Source of the DNA: Raphanus sativus | Taxonomy: Eukaryota > Streptophyta > Magnoliopsida > Brassicales > Brassicaceae | Assembly (NCBI RefSeq): GCF_000801105.2 | Contig: NC_079519.1 | Coordinates: forward strand, 28,929,288-28,993,287 | Direction of reading: 5' to 3' | DNA length: 64,000 nucleotides | In this document: positions 43,906 to 56,224 of the stretch, piece by piece | How positions within the stretch are numbered: the first letter of the stretch is position 1 | Layout of the letters: the number at the start of each line of letters is the position of its first letter | Translations under genes and position numbers: made by a program | The notes under the pieces: generated by a model | Seen by the model: only the letters and a program-made list of their open reading frames with translations | The model's database searches: none | Told to the model about the DNA's origin: nothing

Positions 43906-45543
43906 TTTAAATATTGTACACAAGTCTGCTATTTGTTAGTGCAAAATTATTATAATATTTAATTGAAAACTGTAACATTGATGTATATAATTTTTGGAAA
44001 CCTACTTTTTATTTCAAACTAACAACAATTCATTATAAACCTATTTTTTCTTGTTCTACATTTCAATAAAATTGTAATAATTAAAAGCAAATAATTACCA
44101 TTGATCTCTAGTCTCTTTCATTTTTTAAAAATAGTATTATCTTAAAGTTTGCTAGAGACCATGTTTGTTTGCTTCAACACTGGAACAGATTTCTCATCTC
44201 TTTTTTGTTATCGTTCTTTTGTTTTAGGTCGTGTTCGTTTTGGTTTAATTTTCAGTAATATGTGACTGATATTTTGGAGAAGCCATGGAAGCATGTGAGG
44301 TGCAAACTTTAGATCCAAAATTTTCCTTCTATTCCATGTCTTGACGTTAAAACTCTGGATCTCTTTGATCAACGGTGGGATTAGTCCCCTTGTCTGGTTT
44401 CCTTTTTAGATGTTGTGGTTGCTACTTTATCCGTCGTTTGCTGCTTTGCTGATTTGTCAAGGTGTGTTCGTCATTGTAATTTTCTTGGGATTTATTTTCT
44501 AGAAGATATAGTCCATTTAGTATCAATTCTTTTATTCCAAGGAAGTTAATAGTTCGTTTGGTAGATCGCTTGACTGGTTCACGAGTGACCACTTCTAAGA
44601 ACTGTTGGCGTACATTAAAGATTTTCCTTTGGTACTAGCAGTTTAGGTGTGGTGGTTCGTTTACTTCCGCAAAGTTCCATGTTGGTAGTTTTTAGCATTG
44701 AAGAGATCTGTTCTTGTGCTTGTTTATATCGTTGTTAGTTATATATAGTTCTCCCTTCTAGTTGAGTTTTCTCATATAATTTGGTTCTTGATTCAGCTTA
44801 TTGTCTCCAGGGTCTTAAGAATGATTGTGTTATGATCAGTTAGTAAGTTCCAATTCTAGTTTTGTAAAATTTCTAATTAATATATTTCATTGTTTAATAT
44901 TTGGATTTCCGTTTAATTTGTATTCAGTTAGTATGGTGAAAATAAAAAATTGGTTAAAATAATTACACTTTCAGTTATTATAGTAAAAATGTTCTTTCAA
45001 AATTTTAGTGTAAATGGAAACAATTTTAAAACATTTTCATAACTATTGTTCTCTTTCTTTTAATAAACTTTTTGTTATGTATATGTTAAAAATATTATCA
45101 AAAATCTTATATGTTACACAAATATTGTATAAAATGCATAGAATATTACTTTAACATAATGACTATAATCAACAAGCAAAAACTCATTAGGTGATGATTA
45201 GGCATTGTGTACAAATTTATTGTTAAGTTTTGCGTTTAAACCAATTTTTGAATGTATAAATTGTTCTTTAAAAAATCACTTTAAAAAATGGTTTCATGAT
45301 TAAATTTAGCGATTATCTAGAAGTACATGCATCGCCCAAACCAATTTTCAAAACAGTGACTACAAGTGTAGAGGTAATAAAATAATTGGTGGATCAAGTT
45401 TCGCAATCCTATACTTTCTATCTAATGTCCATGTGTTGAATTTAAAAAAACTAATATCCATGTGTTTTGCTAAACTTCAATATAAAATAGCACATTGACA
45501 ATAGCAATACTTTTCATTTTTTGTCGCCAAGTAGCAACGCTTA
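43906..45543. other. Intergenic, nothing recognised
   Basis: A moderately less AT-rich stretch at about 44150-44830 looks transcribed-like but has no open frame or RNA signature I can name. An A-tract insert near 45435-45450 is bounded by ctaatgtccatgtgtt / ctaatatccatgtgtt. Confidence 0.3.
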
Positions 45544-45999
45544 TTAGAGCATCTCCAACAATCTTCTTTATTTTAAAGGAAGGATCCACTTAAAATAAAA
45601 GGATAAATGGGGTGTTCTCCAACTGTGGTCTTTAATTTTTTTCTCTAAATTTTTTACGTATTACATTTTAGTCCTTAATATTATTAATAATTAAATATAG
45701 TAACTAAACTTCTATACAGAAGCAATAAACATATTAAATAGATAATTCATCAACATACTTTCAGAAAAAAAACAATACAAATTAATTTTCATAAACATAC
45801 TTTCAGAAAGAAACAATACAAATTACTTATAATAATAATAATAATAATAAAAATAATAAAAATAACAATACTAAATCATAAATTATAGATAATAATAACA
45901 GATACATCCAAATAACAAAGATACATATAAAATACAAAACTAATCAATAAGACTATTTCGGTAATATTCTCATATATGATCAATCAAAGCATTTTAAGT

Positions 46000-47170
46000 C
46001 ATAAGTAAACTTCCTTATCTTTTATATGAAGATTACATGCTAAAAATTGTTGAAACCGCATATCTTCATTTATCGTCATTTCGACGTTTGTTGGTGATGG
46101 TCTTGCATCTCTAATCGGCACATTGACATCCCGTTCATCCTCAATTATCATGTTATGTATTGTAATGCATGATGTTATTATATCATGTAATACCTCTTTC
46201 TTCCAATGATATGAAGATCCTGCGATGAGACTCCAAAAGCTCGTTCAACATCTTTTCGACATGAATCTTGTTTTGATGCATACAATTCAATTTTTGACCT
46301 TGGGTATCGCTAATTTATTGGATTATTATTGATCATTTAGGATATATACCATCAACTAAATAATAAATTAGAAGACTTTAAAACATTAATATTGTTGTTG
46401 CTGCATGGCATTCCAAAATAGATATGCCATATCCATAGATCATATTTCGCAATTGCTTCGAGAATGATCGTGGATAACCCGCTACGACTGGAAAATTTTC
46501 ATGCACATGCAGTTGGACAATTTTTCCACTTCCAATACATACACTTCCTAACATTCTAGGAAATCCACATAATTGGCCAATGTTGAGAAGTCTGGACAAG
46601 TTTTTTGTTGTTGGTGACCTGAGATACCACTCTGAAAACACAGCTACAATTGCATGACAAAATATTTTCATGGATTCAATTACTGTGGACTCCCTATTTT
46701 GATGTATTCATTGGTCGCATCAATAGGCATGCTATATGCTAATATCCGAATATCAGTTGTTACTTTATGTAGATTTGATAATCCAACTCTACCATATGCA
46801 TCACGTCGTTGGTTGAAGTAGTTGTCATGTTGTTTAACAGCATCAACAATGTGAAGAAATAACATTCATGACATTCTAAATCGACGACGAAACTCTCTTT
46901 CACAATACATAGAATTATCAGAAAATAATCATTGTACAAATTATGATGAGCATTTTGCCTATCACGAGGAATAACTGCATGACCGACAATAGAGCAATGG
47001 TGATTTACATTATTATTTTCTTGATTGAGCTGGTGAATAAGACGATTATTGTTGATAAACAAATTAACTGCAGTTTATTGTTCTCTCTCCATGCCTAATT
47101 CTCATCAGTAATCTATCGATCAAATTCAGATGAGTCTGGAGAAGAAGAATTTTGGAAAGATGAATCTTCG
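46000..47170 (-). pseudogene. Harbinger transposase (DDE, HARBI1/ALP1-like), multiply broken
   Basis: Fragments in order on the minus strand, in different frames: an N-terminal Ser-rich SSSPDSSEF, a middle with HDNYFNQRRDAYGRVGLSN and LHKVTTDIRILAYSMP, then EWYLRSPTTKNLSRLLNIG and GFPRMLGS. The C-terminal HNMIIEDERD follows near 46135. This order is that of plant Harbinger nucleases. Many stops and frameshifts make it non-functional; the DDE residues cannot all be traced. Confidence 0.75.
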
Positions 47171-47624
47171 ATATTAATTTTTTTTTTTCTGAAGTTATGT
47201 TGATATGTTCTTTGATGAAAAAGCATGTCTATATATAGAAATAAAATATTATTATGTGTCCAGCCTCCAACAATATTCATTTGATCCACACCATGCAATG
47301 TGCCATTCAATAGATTTCATGACTTCCGAAACCATTAAATAAAACTTTGTCATTTTTCTATCCGACCCCAACCATATTCAGTAGATAAGATAACTTCCAA
47401 CCATATTTTTGTTCTTTTATTTGGGTTTTGATACGTTTCTTTTTGTGTATAAACAAAACACATTACTAAATAAAAAAAAATCACATTCATTCATATCTTT
47501 TTCTTGTATACAAAAATGAAAAGAAGTAAAGACACATCATTCAACCAACAAAAATGAATTTTTATGTCATGTCTATTTATAGCTAGATATCACAAATTCC
47601 CATTACTAACAACAATCAAATTCT

Positions 47625-48460
47625 CAAGATATTATGGGATAAAATAATAAAAAGGTACAATACAAAAGAATCAGAAAGTTGGAAAATTAGGATCAATAGA
47701 TCTTTAGAATGTATTTTGTATGTTGTTAGAAACTTGAAGAGTTGTGTGTTATAAGTGCAAAATATGCATCCAAGTGGTATATCCGAACAAAACATTGTAA
47801 ATTTAAATTAAATTTATATGTGTTATTTATTTATTTATTTATTATATATGTTATCAAGTTTTTATGTTTCAAAATATTATCGATGGAGAAAGCAAAGAAA
47901 TTATTAGTGTAAGATCCAAAACTAAAAAAAAAAAATTTGATCATGTATGGATATTGATGAAAGATATTCCAAAGTTTTCAGATAATGTCAATATCGGTAT
48001 TCCAGATATTGAGAGCGGCACCATTGGTTCTCCACCATCACAATCTCCTGGTTTTTTATTATTTTCAATCAATTTAAACATTGATGATGATGGTTCAAAT
48101 TCATCACAATGTATTATTGAATCAAAAAAAAACTCAAAAAGAAACTTTCTGAAGGTAATAACTCATTTCTGGATATTTTGGTTTCTTCAAATGAATATAA
48201 ATTCCGTGAAAGAAAATGCATCACCTGGGGAAAGAAATTATGAGATGGTTCAATTATTTATGCAAAATCAAGCAAACATAAGCTTTAAAAGAAATGGAGG
48301 AAGAAAACAAAATCATGTTGACAAATTTAAATTCTATTGACGATAGTAATACTCGAAATATCCGATCTGAACAGGCAAGACTCGTACACCAAAATTTCAA
48401 CAACAACAAGGTGAAACTACTTCAAATTTGTATAGCCAATATTTTGATGCTCTTAGAGGT
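47625..48460 (+). pseudogene. Harbinger second protein (Myb/NAM-associated type), broken
   Basis: Plus-strand frames contain KRYNTKESESWKIRINRSL and MHPSGISEQ-like readings near 47650-47790, then FDHVWILMKDIPKF (about 47937). After that come ERNYEMVQLFMQNQA (48233) and, in another frame, MEEENKIMLTNLNSIDDSN and SEQARLV. These are features of the DNA-binding partner protein of plant Harbinger elements. Frameshifts and stops interrupt it. Confidence 0.65.
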
Positions 48461-48910
48461 TCGCGATCAAATTTGCTTGAATATTAGTATTGTAACTTAT
48501 ATTAAATTGTGTAGTATTTTCACCTTATTATGTAACAGGTAATAAGATGTAAAATATTGTGCTTGTATTATGGTTTTTAATTTATGTAAAATTTCGTAAA
48601 TGTAATATCATTGTTTTATGAAATAATATGTTTGTATTATATTTTTATTAATATACTAATTATTTTTTTAATATGTGAAATTAACTTTATAAAACTAAGT
48701 ATTACAATAATACAAAAGAAAGTGTTAAGAATATAATCATTAAAATTATATAAATAGAATGACTAAAGTGAAAATTGAATAGTGTTTAAAGAATCTTAAT
48801 AATGCCCTTCTATATTTGTAGATTTACTGTTCACCTTAAAAAGTAAATAGATGTTAGAATGCAAAACCTTTAAAAATGAAGGAATAAAAGAGCTGTAGTA
48901 TGTGCTCTTA

Positions 48911-49562
48911 ACCCATGATACTTTTATATGAATATTGAGTATGATTGGATGGTATCGTTAGAAAAACAAAAAAGGATTAACTTTTTTTAAAAGTTCTGAA
49001 TCCCAATTAAATACAATTAATCAAGATGAAAATAGTTTAAAAAAAATTCCATCTTTTTTACTTTAAATATGTATAATGTGTCAAATAATTTATAGAATAC
49101 AAGAGATGAATATTAAAGTGAAAATAAGTGGTAACTATAAATGTGGGAAAGAAAAAGAAAATAATAGAGCGTCACTGGAAAATAGTTTTAGCAAGAGTAA
49201 CAAATTTCTGTTTGGTAACTCTATTTTAAACAAATCAAGTTAAATTTATCTTATACTCATTTACTTCAAAATTAAATAAACATAAAATATTTATTGGTCT
49301 ACAATAAGTAAAAATAAACTGCAAAATATAAAATATGATATAACACATAAATTTAATAAACTCTGCATCAAAATTTGTTAACATCATCTTATCAGAAACA
49401 AAAAATCTCTTAAACATCATATATTAAAAAATATAAAGAGTATTAGGTTATAACTGGTTGGTAGTAACTTATTACTCTAAAAATAAATTTACTATATGTT
49501 TCACTAATAATCCACCAATCAAAATGAAACTTAAAAGTATTTCTTTCTTTTTCACTCTAATA

Positions 49563-49593
<31 letters not shown>

Positions 49594-49802
49594 TTTACTT
49601 TTCAATTTTATTAGAATAATGTCATTTTTTATAATTTTTTATTTTTTTCTTTGATTTTGCCATTTTATTTTACTCTATTCTCATTCTTTTTTACTCTGGT
49701 TTTATTCGGAAACTACTCAGATTTCCAAGGTTTCCCATCAGATCCATTATTACAGTTTTTCAATCCTATTTCTTTTCTGAAAAAGATGATTATTTACCAC
49801 GC
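48911..49802. other. AT-rich intergenic
   Basis: No gene. A TA microsatellite followed by a T-tract lies at 49560-49597. Confidence 0.4.
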
Positions 49803-50458
49803 ATGGGCGTTCGGATACCCGTTCGGCTTTAGATTGAGTATTTCAGGTATTTTGATGTAAAGGTATAGAACCCATTCGATTATTTCTATACTTGGGTTTG
49901 GGTTCGGTTATTTTTGATCAGGTTTGGATATTTAGATTTTGAAATAAAAAATCAAATTTTTCATTGCTCAATTTTTTTGTAATTAAAAATATACATTTTA
50001 CTTAATTGGTTCATTAATTTTAATAGATTAAATAACTAATAGATTGGAAGATAAATTTAAAATTAAAAAGATATTAATTTGGTTACTGTTTTGAAATTTT
50101 GAATATAATTTCGCTAATGCCGACACAAGAAACTTGATATATTTCAAGTGAATAGTAATCCATAGTTCTATGAATATATTATCTAATCTTAAACTATGTG
50201 TAGTATCAATATAAATATTTTGAATGAAATGAAAGAAGTGAACTATAAATATAAAGTAAACTAGAAATGTAAGGTTAAGCATGCATATATGCGGTTATTT
50301 TCGGATATTCATTTGGATTCGGATATTACTCGTTTTGGTTTGGATATCTAATTTCTCTTTAATATTCATTCGGGTATTTTGCTATTTCGATTCGAATTTT
50401 GATTCGAGGTTTTTGGGTTGGGTTCGGGTACGGCTTTGGATATGGATAAAGTTTCTAG
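49803..50458. mobile_element. Decayed hAT-like element (TTCGGATACCCG family)
   Basis: Left side reads atgggcgttcggatacccgttcgg and right side gggttcgggtacggctttggata, matching in layout and internal sequence the better-kept element at 58096-58773. Terminal TAG..CTA is eroded on the left and no target duplication is clear. Confidence 0.55.
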
Positions 50459-50651
50459 GCCTATTATTTATTATAGGTAAAGGAGATGAAAATTAACTTT
50501 GGAAACTTTAGGATAATAAGAGTAATTGTCTTCTTTATCAAATAACTTGGCTTTTCAGGAAATTTTGCTTTAGATCAAGGAGGTGGAAACATCCACGTCA
50601 GATGTTGGTAGACCCTTCTAAATTTCCCTATACTTTTCAACTTATCAATTA

Positions 50652-50990
50652 TCAGTAGGATTACGCAACCACCATACACCGACACTAATGGATATTTTTT
50701 TGTGACAAGTTATCTTTTTCTTTGTTGAAAAAATACATATTTCAACAAAATACATATTTTTGTTGAAAATACATATTTCAGTAGGATTACGCAACCACCA
50801 TACACCGACACTAATGGATATTTTTTTGTGACAAGTTATCTTTTTCTTTGTTGAAAATACATATTTCAACAAAATACATATTTTTTTTGTTGAAAATACA
50901 TATTTCAGTAGGATTACGCAACCACCATACACCGACACTAATGGATATTTTTTTGTGACAAGTTATTTTTTCAAAAAAAAAAAAATACAT
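50652..50990. repeat. 127-bp tandem repeat, about 2.7 copies
   Basis: Units start at tcagtaggattacgcaacc: about 50652, 50779 and 50905. Each holds ccaccatacaccgacactaatgg and a nested aaaatacatatttcaac motif. Copies differ mainly in A/T run lengths, so the array is young. Confidence 0.9.
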
Positions 50991-51089
50991 ATTTCAGCCA
51001 AAAAAAAAAGATATAAACGAAGACTTTAAATGAAGAAAGAGATACCTTCACGCCACACTTCACATTGAATCAAACTCTTGCGTATGTAT

Positions 51090-52525
51090 CCAAATGACAA
51101 TTTTATTTTTGTCCATAGACTTTTTTTTTTAATTTTGAGTTGATTACACTGTAGGACACATTTTGTCTTTTTTTTTACGAGTTAAAACACTTTCTACTTG
51201 TGACACACTTTTGAGTTGGACCTAGATGTTAGTTTGACAAATTTGCCCTTGTCTCTTGTTGGTGGCGTGTTTCGTTGGAGTAAATATGTTGGTTTGGTTT
51301 TCACTCTAGTTTTTTTTTGTTACTTATACTTTATGTTGTTTTCTTTATTTATTTTATATTTTGATTTATTTTAATTCAAATTCTACCATATATAAAACAA
51401 AAATAATTATCAAATTAATTATGTATACACTAATCTATTTTTATCATTCATTTTCACATATATATTTTTATATATGAACATTTATACAAAAAGTGCAGAA
51501 ATAAATACCAAAATGTAGATAAATAGAGTTATATGTAAACATAAACATAAAAATTGTGGACATGGACACTAGAACATTAACATCCACAATTACACCAAGT
51601 TAGATCTATAGTAGTTACATATGTTGACATAAAGTTATGAAAAACAAGACCAAGTGAAAGTAAGTATATATATGAAATTTTCTATTTTTAACATCTATTT
51701 TCACACATATATATATAAAAGTGTGGACATGGATACAATAAGTATTTACAAAAATTGTGGACACAGATTAAATTGTGGACGTAACAATTATATAAACTTT
51801 AAAAAATTATCTAAAACATTTTCTAATAGTGGATAGAAGAAGATGACAGGAAAAAATAGTGGATAGAAGAAATAAATGATGGACATAAAATTTGTGGACA
51901 CAAAAATAAGAACAAATGATGTGGACAATATTATACACGGTGACTTTAGGACACGAACACAAAGTAAAACAACAACTTGTAAAAAATGTAAGAGAAACAA
52001 GTAAAATGAACTTGGGTTAGGAAGTCAATTGTGAGTTTTACAAAATCAGTCTCTCTCTCTTATGTATAAATCAACGCTTAATGCAAGATTTACCTGGAAC
52101 AAGTAACGGTTGAAATTACTAGTGGAGTAGCAATTCACTCATCAGTGTATAGACAATCTTTGCAAGATCTTCATTAGAAATGAGAAGACTAGTGACAGCT
52201 GAACCAGATCCAATCAGTTTGCATCCTCTCGGCAATAGAGCTTTAAATGGGAAGGAAGCATTTAAATGGGATAAACCATCTAATCCATCTAGCATCCGAG
52301 GGGAAAAGAGGGATTTTTTTAATTTTTAGATGGCATAGAGCTTTGTGTTTTAGCAATTGGAATCTCTAGTTATGTTTTTCAGTTACGATGGTGTTTAGTT
52401 CAGGGACATTAGAGTCTTTTTGATATGATAATGTGTGTCTCCAGCACAATGTGACCTAGAGTGTAATAGGAAAGTGAAAAAGTGCCTCCAAATGTAAATT
52501 TTTCTTTAATTTTTGTCCATAGATG
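51090..52525. mobile_element. Candidate MULE with possible captured fragment
   Basis: Near the ends, attacactgtaggacacatt (51146) and, inverted, attacactctaggtcacatt (about 52450-52470) form inverted repeats. Outside them tccaaatg…ttttgtccataga occurs as a direct repeat (about 51087 and 52488). Bounds and target duplication are not firm. A GC-richer stretch (52130-52310) reads PRGCKLIGSGSAVTSLLIS on the minus strand and may be a captured host piece. Confidence 0.35.
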
Positions 52526-52902
52526 AACTCAGATCTAAAGATAAGTTTTGACAATTATAATTTTGTTACAAAAATAAGAAAATGTAATTATTGAGTTTTA
52601 ACAATATTTAATTAAGACTATTTTGTTTTTAGGTTTGGGCTCTTAACTTCTTCTTTTTGCATAAATTTTATGTTAGTTATATTGAACTTACTATTTCGCT
52701 AATTTCTCTATAGAAAGTAATCCATTAATCTATAAATAAAAAGAAAATATAACATTCATTTATTATAGAAAATATATTGAGAAGAAATCTATATATATTT
52801 TTGAATTTGTTTATAGAATAAAATTATAAAGGTGAATTGGAAATGGTTTAAAACTATATTTAAAAAAGGTATTTTTTTTCTTTAAGCAAAACGATGAATC
52901 TT

Positions 52903-53777
52903 AAAAAAAGAAAAATATCGCATGCTGCCATTGTGGAGAAATAGAAACAGCGGATCATCTTTTTCTACACTGCAACTTTACAAGAAGAATCTGGGAAGCT
53001 GCATCTCTCTGGAAGCAGGAGTTTTGCCCACCTGATCATGTATCCTTCTCGACAGCATTCTTAACCTCCATCGCGACTGTAAGCCTTCCACCAACAGGTG
53101 TCACAGAAAACTTGTTCCTTTGGGTCTGTTGGGGAATTTGAACAGCAAGGAATCATTTCATCTTCGAGAACAGGATGTTCGAACCTGCAGACATCATATC
53201 CAATGCAATCCGCAATGCACGAGAATGGACAACAGCGCAAAATGGAATCAACAGACTGAAGCTCCCACCAACTAGGCTCCAAGACAACACGACTAGACCC
53301 AACGGAGAACTCCAATGCTTCACGGATGGTGCCTGGTTGGCGGCGACAAATAAAGCAGGTTGTGGCTGGTGTTTTCAGGACACGGAAGGGACGACAATAC
53401 TACAAGGCACCTGCACTTTTGATCACATCTCATCGGCTCTGATGGCGGAAGCTTTATAGTTACCACTTTTGATCACATCTCATCGGCACCTGCACTTTTG
53501 CCCAGGAAAAGGGCTTCTTCAACATCTGTCTAAAATCAGATTGTCAGGCACTCTTAGCTGCCATCTCCTCGACGAACTAATCGACTGACCTCTACGGGAT
53601 CATTCGGGACATCGAGAATCTATCCTCTTATTTCTGTAGCATTTCGTTCTATTTTATTTCTCGCTCGCTGAATTGTAAGGCCGACTCCTTGGCTAAGTTT
53701 GCTTTGTACTCTGCTTTCCCCACCTAATTTGGATGGTTGGAACTTTTAATATCATTTGGTGTTCAAAAAAAAAAGAA
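52903..53777 (+). mobile_element. 5'-truncated LINE with 15-bp target duplication
   Basis: Flanked by aaaacgatgaatctt at 52888-52902 and 53778-53792 and ending in an A-rich tail. Only the 3' part of ORF2 is present: the zf-RVT region (CHCGEIETADHLFLHCNF) and an RNase H-like domain (CFTDGAWLAATNKAGCGWCF, from about 53318). Stops at about 53140 and 53457 interrupt it. It belongs to the plant L1 class but is a different lineage from the 35-43 kb element. Confidence 0.88.
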
Positions 53778-53792
53778 AAAACGATGAATCTT

Positions 53793-55429
53793 TTCAGGTT
53801 TCAGTGGTTTTCTTCAGCAACATTCATAGTCGTCATTTTCAAAAAACATTCATAGTCGTCGTTTACATATGTTATGCAAGAAGTAGAGGTTTTTTTTTTG
53901 CTAAAAAATAATGAAGTAGAAGTCAGTATATGAACCCGGTTGAAGGAAATAAATCATTCAAAAAAGTAGAGGCTTTTCATCCACAGATGCATTTTAGTAG
54001 CTTATTTTTCTGTCGAATTCTGTAAGAACCCAATTGTTTTTTTCTTGGGGTCTCTAAACCCCAATAGTTTTACCGCGTGATAACATTTATGTTTTTCTCT
54101 ATGAAGAAATTATGCCATGCTATGCTCGAATCCATTTGGTAAATCACAAGGAGAAGAGAGTTAAGAAAAAGCTTTAGCGTGAGTTAGTATGTCACAACCA
54201 ATCACCTTTTTGGGCTGCTTTTTGATTTAAGTGTTCCGATAATTTGTTTGGAGAAATCACCTTCGGTACGTTGGTTCTATGAAAAGATGATAACCAATCA
54301 TATAACCAAGATAACAATGGTGTCAAATTAATGGTTATCGTTTCATACGAGTGATTCAAGTTCTTACGAGTAAAGTATTTGCTATTTTTATCGTAAAGAT
54401 TTTATGGAAACCATGTAATGTTGGGTCCAAATCATATAATGTTGGGCCCAAACTCTGTTTAATTTTTTAATAAAGGTTTATGTTGATAAAAAAAAAGGAA
54501 AAATACATCCATCTACGTGGGCACGTGGATCAAAATTTAGTTTTAATCAAGAGGAAAATGTAAATGGTGAAGGAATAGGGACACAATTTTCTCATGTTTT
54601 AGCCCTTTGGGCTTTCATATAAATGAATATGATCGAGAAAAAGATTCAATAAATCAGTTGATGGGCCTAATGGGTCTTAACGCGCTTGTTGAACTATAAC
54701 TTAATTTGTCACCGATGTAATAGTCCATGTGCCTCTAATAAACTTTCATGATTTGTTTTTCAAATTTCACTCTTTTTCTCTTCCTTTTTCACTTTACATC
54801 TTTTACAAATGCTCTTTAGAATCACTTTACTGTTAACACCGATTATTCTTCCTTCAGATACTCTCAGTGTAAATTTGAAAAAGAATTTTGTTTTATTTTA
54901 GCTAAAGTTACAAATTTTGAAATTTCCAACTATAGTTTTCAGTTTTCACATTTAAGGAAGGTAACTGTGAAAGTAACGTATAGAGATTTTAGTGAATTAA
55001 AGATTTACTACAGATGTAAAGCATTGAATGTACGTTTCTAAACACCCAACTGTATAAAAAATACTAGTGACAATTGGCTGCGTGATAGTAATATCTATTT
55101 ATGACATTGTAAAAGCCAACGAACCATATAGTATTCAATATTTATTTACTTTCATAATTCATTATTTTTTCTCAAAAAAATATTCAGTCTTAAATCGCAT
55201 TAATTAAGAGAAACTCTCGTTACATTTTTTTGTAAACAAAATTAATTAACATTTATCAACACAATTTTTACCAAATTATACATCGGAAAACAAATTCCCT
55301 AAACATTAGGCGAAAATCGCGTTGATAAATGAAATTACCATTGTCAAAAGTCAGAACATTAACTCTCGAGATTTCACTTTAACATTTTACCAAAAAAAAA
55401 GTCAGAAAATAAAATAAAATTGCTTATTT
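53793..55429. other. Intergenic, nothing recognised
   Basis: AT-rich to moderate composition. One micro-insert (about 53835-53846) is bounded by aacattcatagtcgtc. No gene or RNA supported; the right end should contain the 3' UTR of the gene at 55430. Confidence 0.4.
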
Positions 55430-56224
55430 TTACAGGCGGTAGACTATGAGAAAACAAGGCAATACTGCACGTGCATCGAACACGAGCAACTCGCCGTCGC
55501 CACCACTCAGTGAGTCAAACCGAGACCGAACGTCCGAGTCAACCGAGTCGTACCTTAACTCGTTTCGCTTCATGACTCGTCCCGCTATGATCCGGCAGAC
55601 AAGCATCGCCTTCCTCCCTTTACCTCCACCCGCCTTATCATGCGCCATGCAACTCCCGGCGAACGTATATATCGACGCGCCGCCGCCTTTTCCTCCAAGA
55701 ATTCCCCACGCGCCGCCGCCGTAACTCGGGCCCAAACAGTAGAACCTCATCGTCTCGTTCCCGTCGGCGACGGAGCGCGCGTTCTCCTCACGCGATTTCC
55801 CCGCGCTTTTAGTCTTCACGGCTTCGCGATACTCCTCGAACCGGGTCAAAGTCTTCGACCCGTTTTGCACTTTGAAGATCATTTCGATCCGACCCGGAAA
55901 CGGTTTCGGGCCCCAGCTTGTCTGGAAAATAATCTCCACCACGTTACGCGACTGATGCCCCTCCGCAAGCTCTGTTAATGTCGGCAGAAGCGGGTCACGA
56001 ACCACAGATGATCGAATCCGTGTCGAAGGGGTTGAAACCGGGTCGGATTCTCGTTTTTTGGGTTTGGGTTTGTGTTTGGGTTTTTTAGTGTTGATCACGT
56101 CTTTTAGGTTCTGTGTGCTTCTTCTGCAGCTATAGCTTGTCACTAGATGTATTGGATTCGGATTGTAAACATCATCGAAAGCTTTCGACTTGCACTGCCA
56201 CGATTTGACCCACCCGCTTGACAT
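55430..56224 (-). CDS. Plant-specific conserved protein related to the C-terminal domain of C2H2 zinc-finger proteins
   Basis: Intronless, 264 aa, start at ATG 56224 (an in-frame TAG lies ten codons upstream, so the start is secure). The core reads SRNVVEIIFQTSW, FPGRIEMIFKVQN, TRFEEYREAVK, VADGNETMRFYCLGP, KAMLVCRIIAGRV and ELLVFDARAVLPCFLIV. From memory this is the domain found at the C-terminus of plant proteins such as At4g27240 and At5g54630, whose longer members carry C2H2 zinc fingers. No zinc finger is present here. A basic Lys/Pro stretch at about residues 49-60 could be a nuclear signal. Much GC-richer than the surroundings. Biochemical role unknown; nothing links it to the FMO genes. 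Confidence 0.85.
   Translation of the reverse strand: MSSGWVKSWQCKSKAFDDVYNPNPIHLVTSYSCRRSTQNLKDVINTKKPKHKPKPKKRESDPVSTPSTRIRSSVVRDPLLPTLTELAEGHQSRNVVEIIFQTSWGPKPFPGRIEMIFKVQNGSKTLTRFEEYREAVKTKSAGKSREENARSVADGNETMRFYCLGPSYGGGAWGILGGKGGGASIYTFAGSCMAHDKAGGGKGRKAMLVCRIIAGRVMKRNELRYDSVDSDVRSRFDSLSGGDGELLVFDARAVLPCFLIVYRL

Larger units (their letters stand above)
45547..48907. mobile_element. PIF/Harbinger transposon, two-gene type, decayed
   Basis: 3361 bp with left end GAGCATCTCCAACAATC, eroded right end GAGCTGTAGTATGTGCTC, and TTA duplications at 45544-45546 and 48908-48910. It contains a transposase remnant on the minus strand and a second-gene remnant on the plus strand in divergent arrangement, the usual layout of plant Harbinger elements. 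Confidence 0.8.

Noticed and set aside
44150..44830. Non-coding RNA gene
   Set aside because: Composition is less AT-rich but no recognisable structure, promoter or family signature was found.
50645..50938. 97-codon minus-strand frame with repeated peptide
   Set aside because: Product of the 127-bp tandem repeat; no start context or family resemblance.
50652..50990. CRISPR-like array
   Set aside because: Units are adjacent with no unique spacers, in a plant genome; simple tandem repeat.
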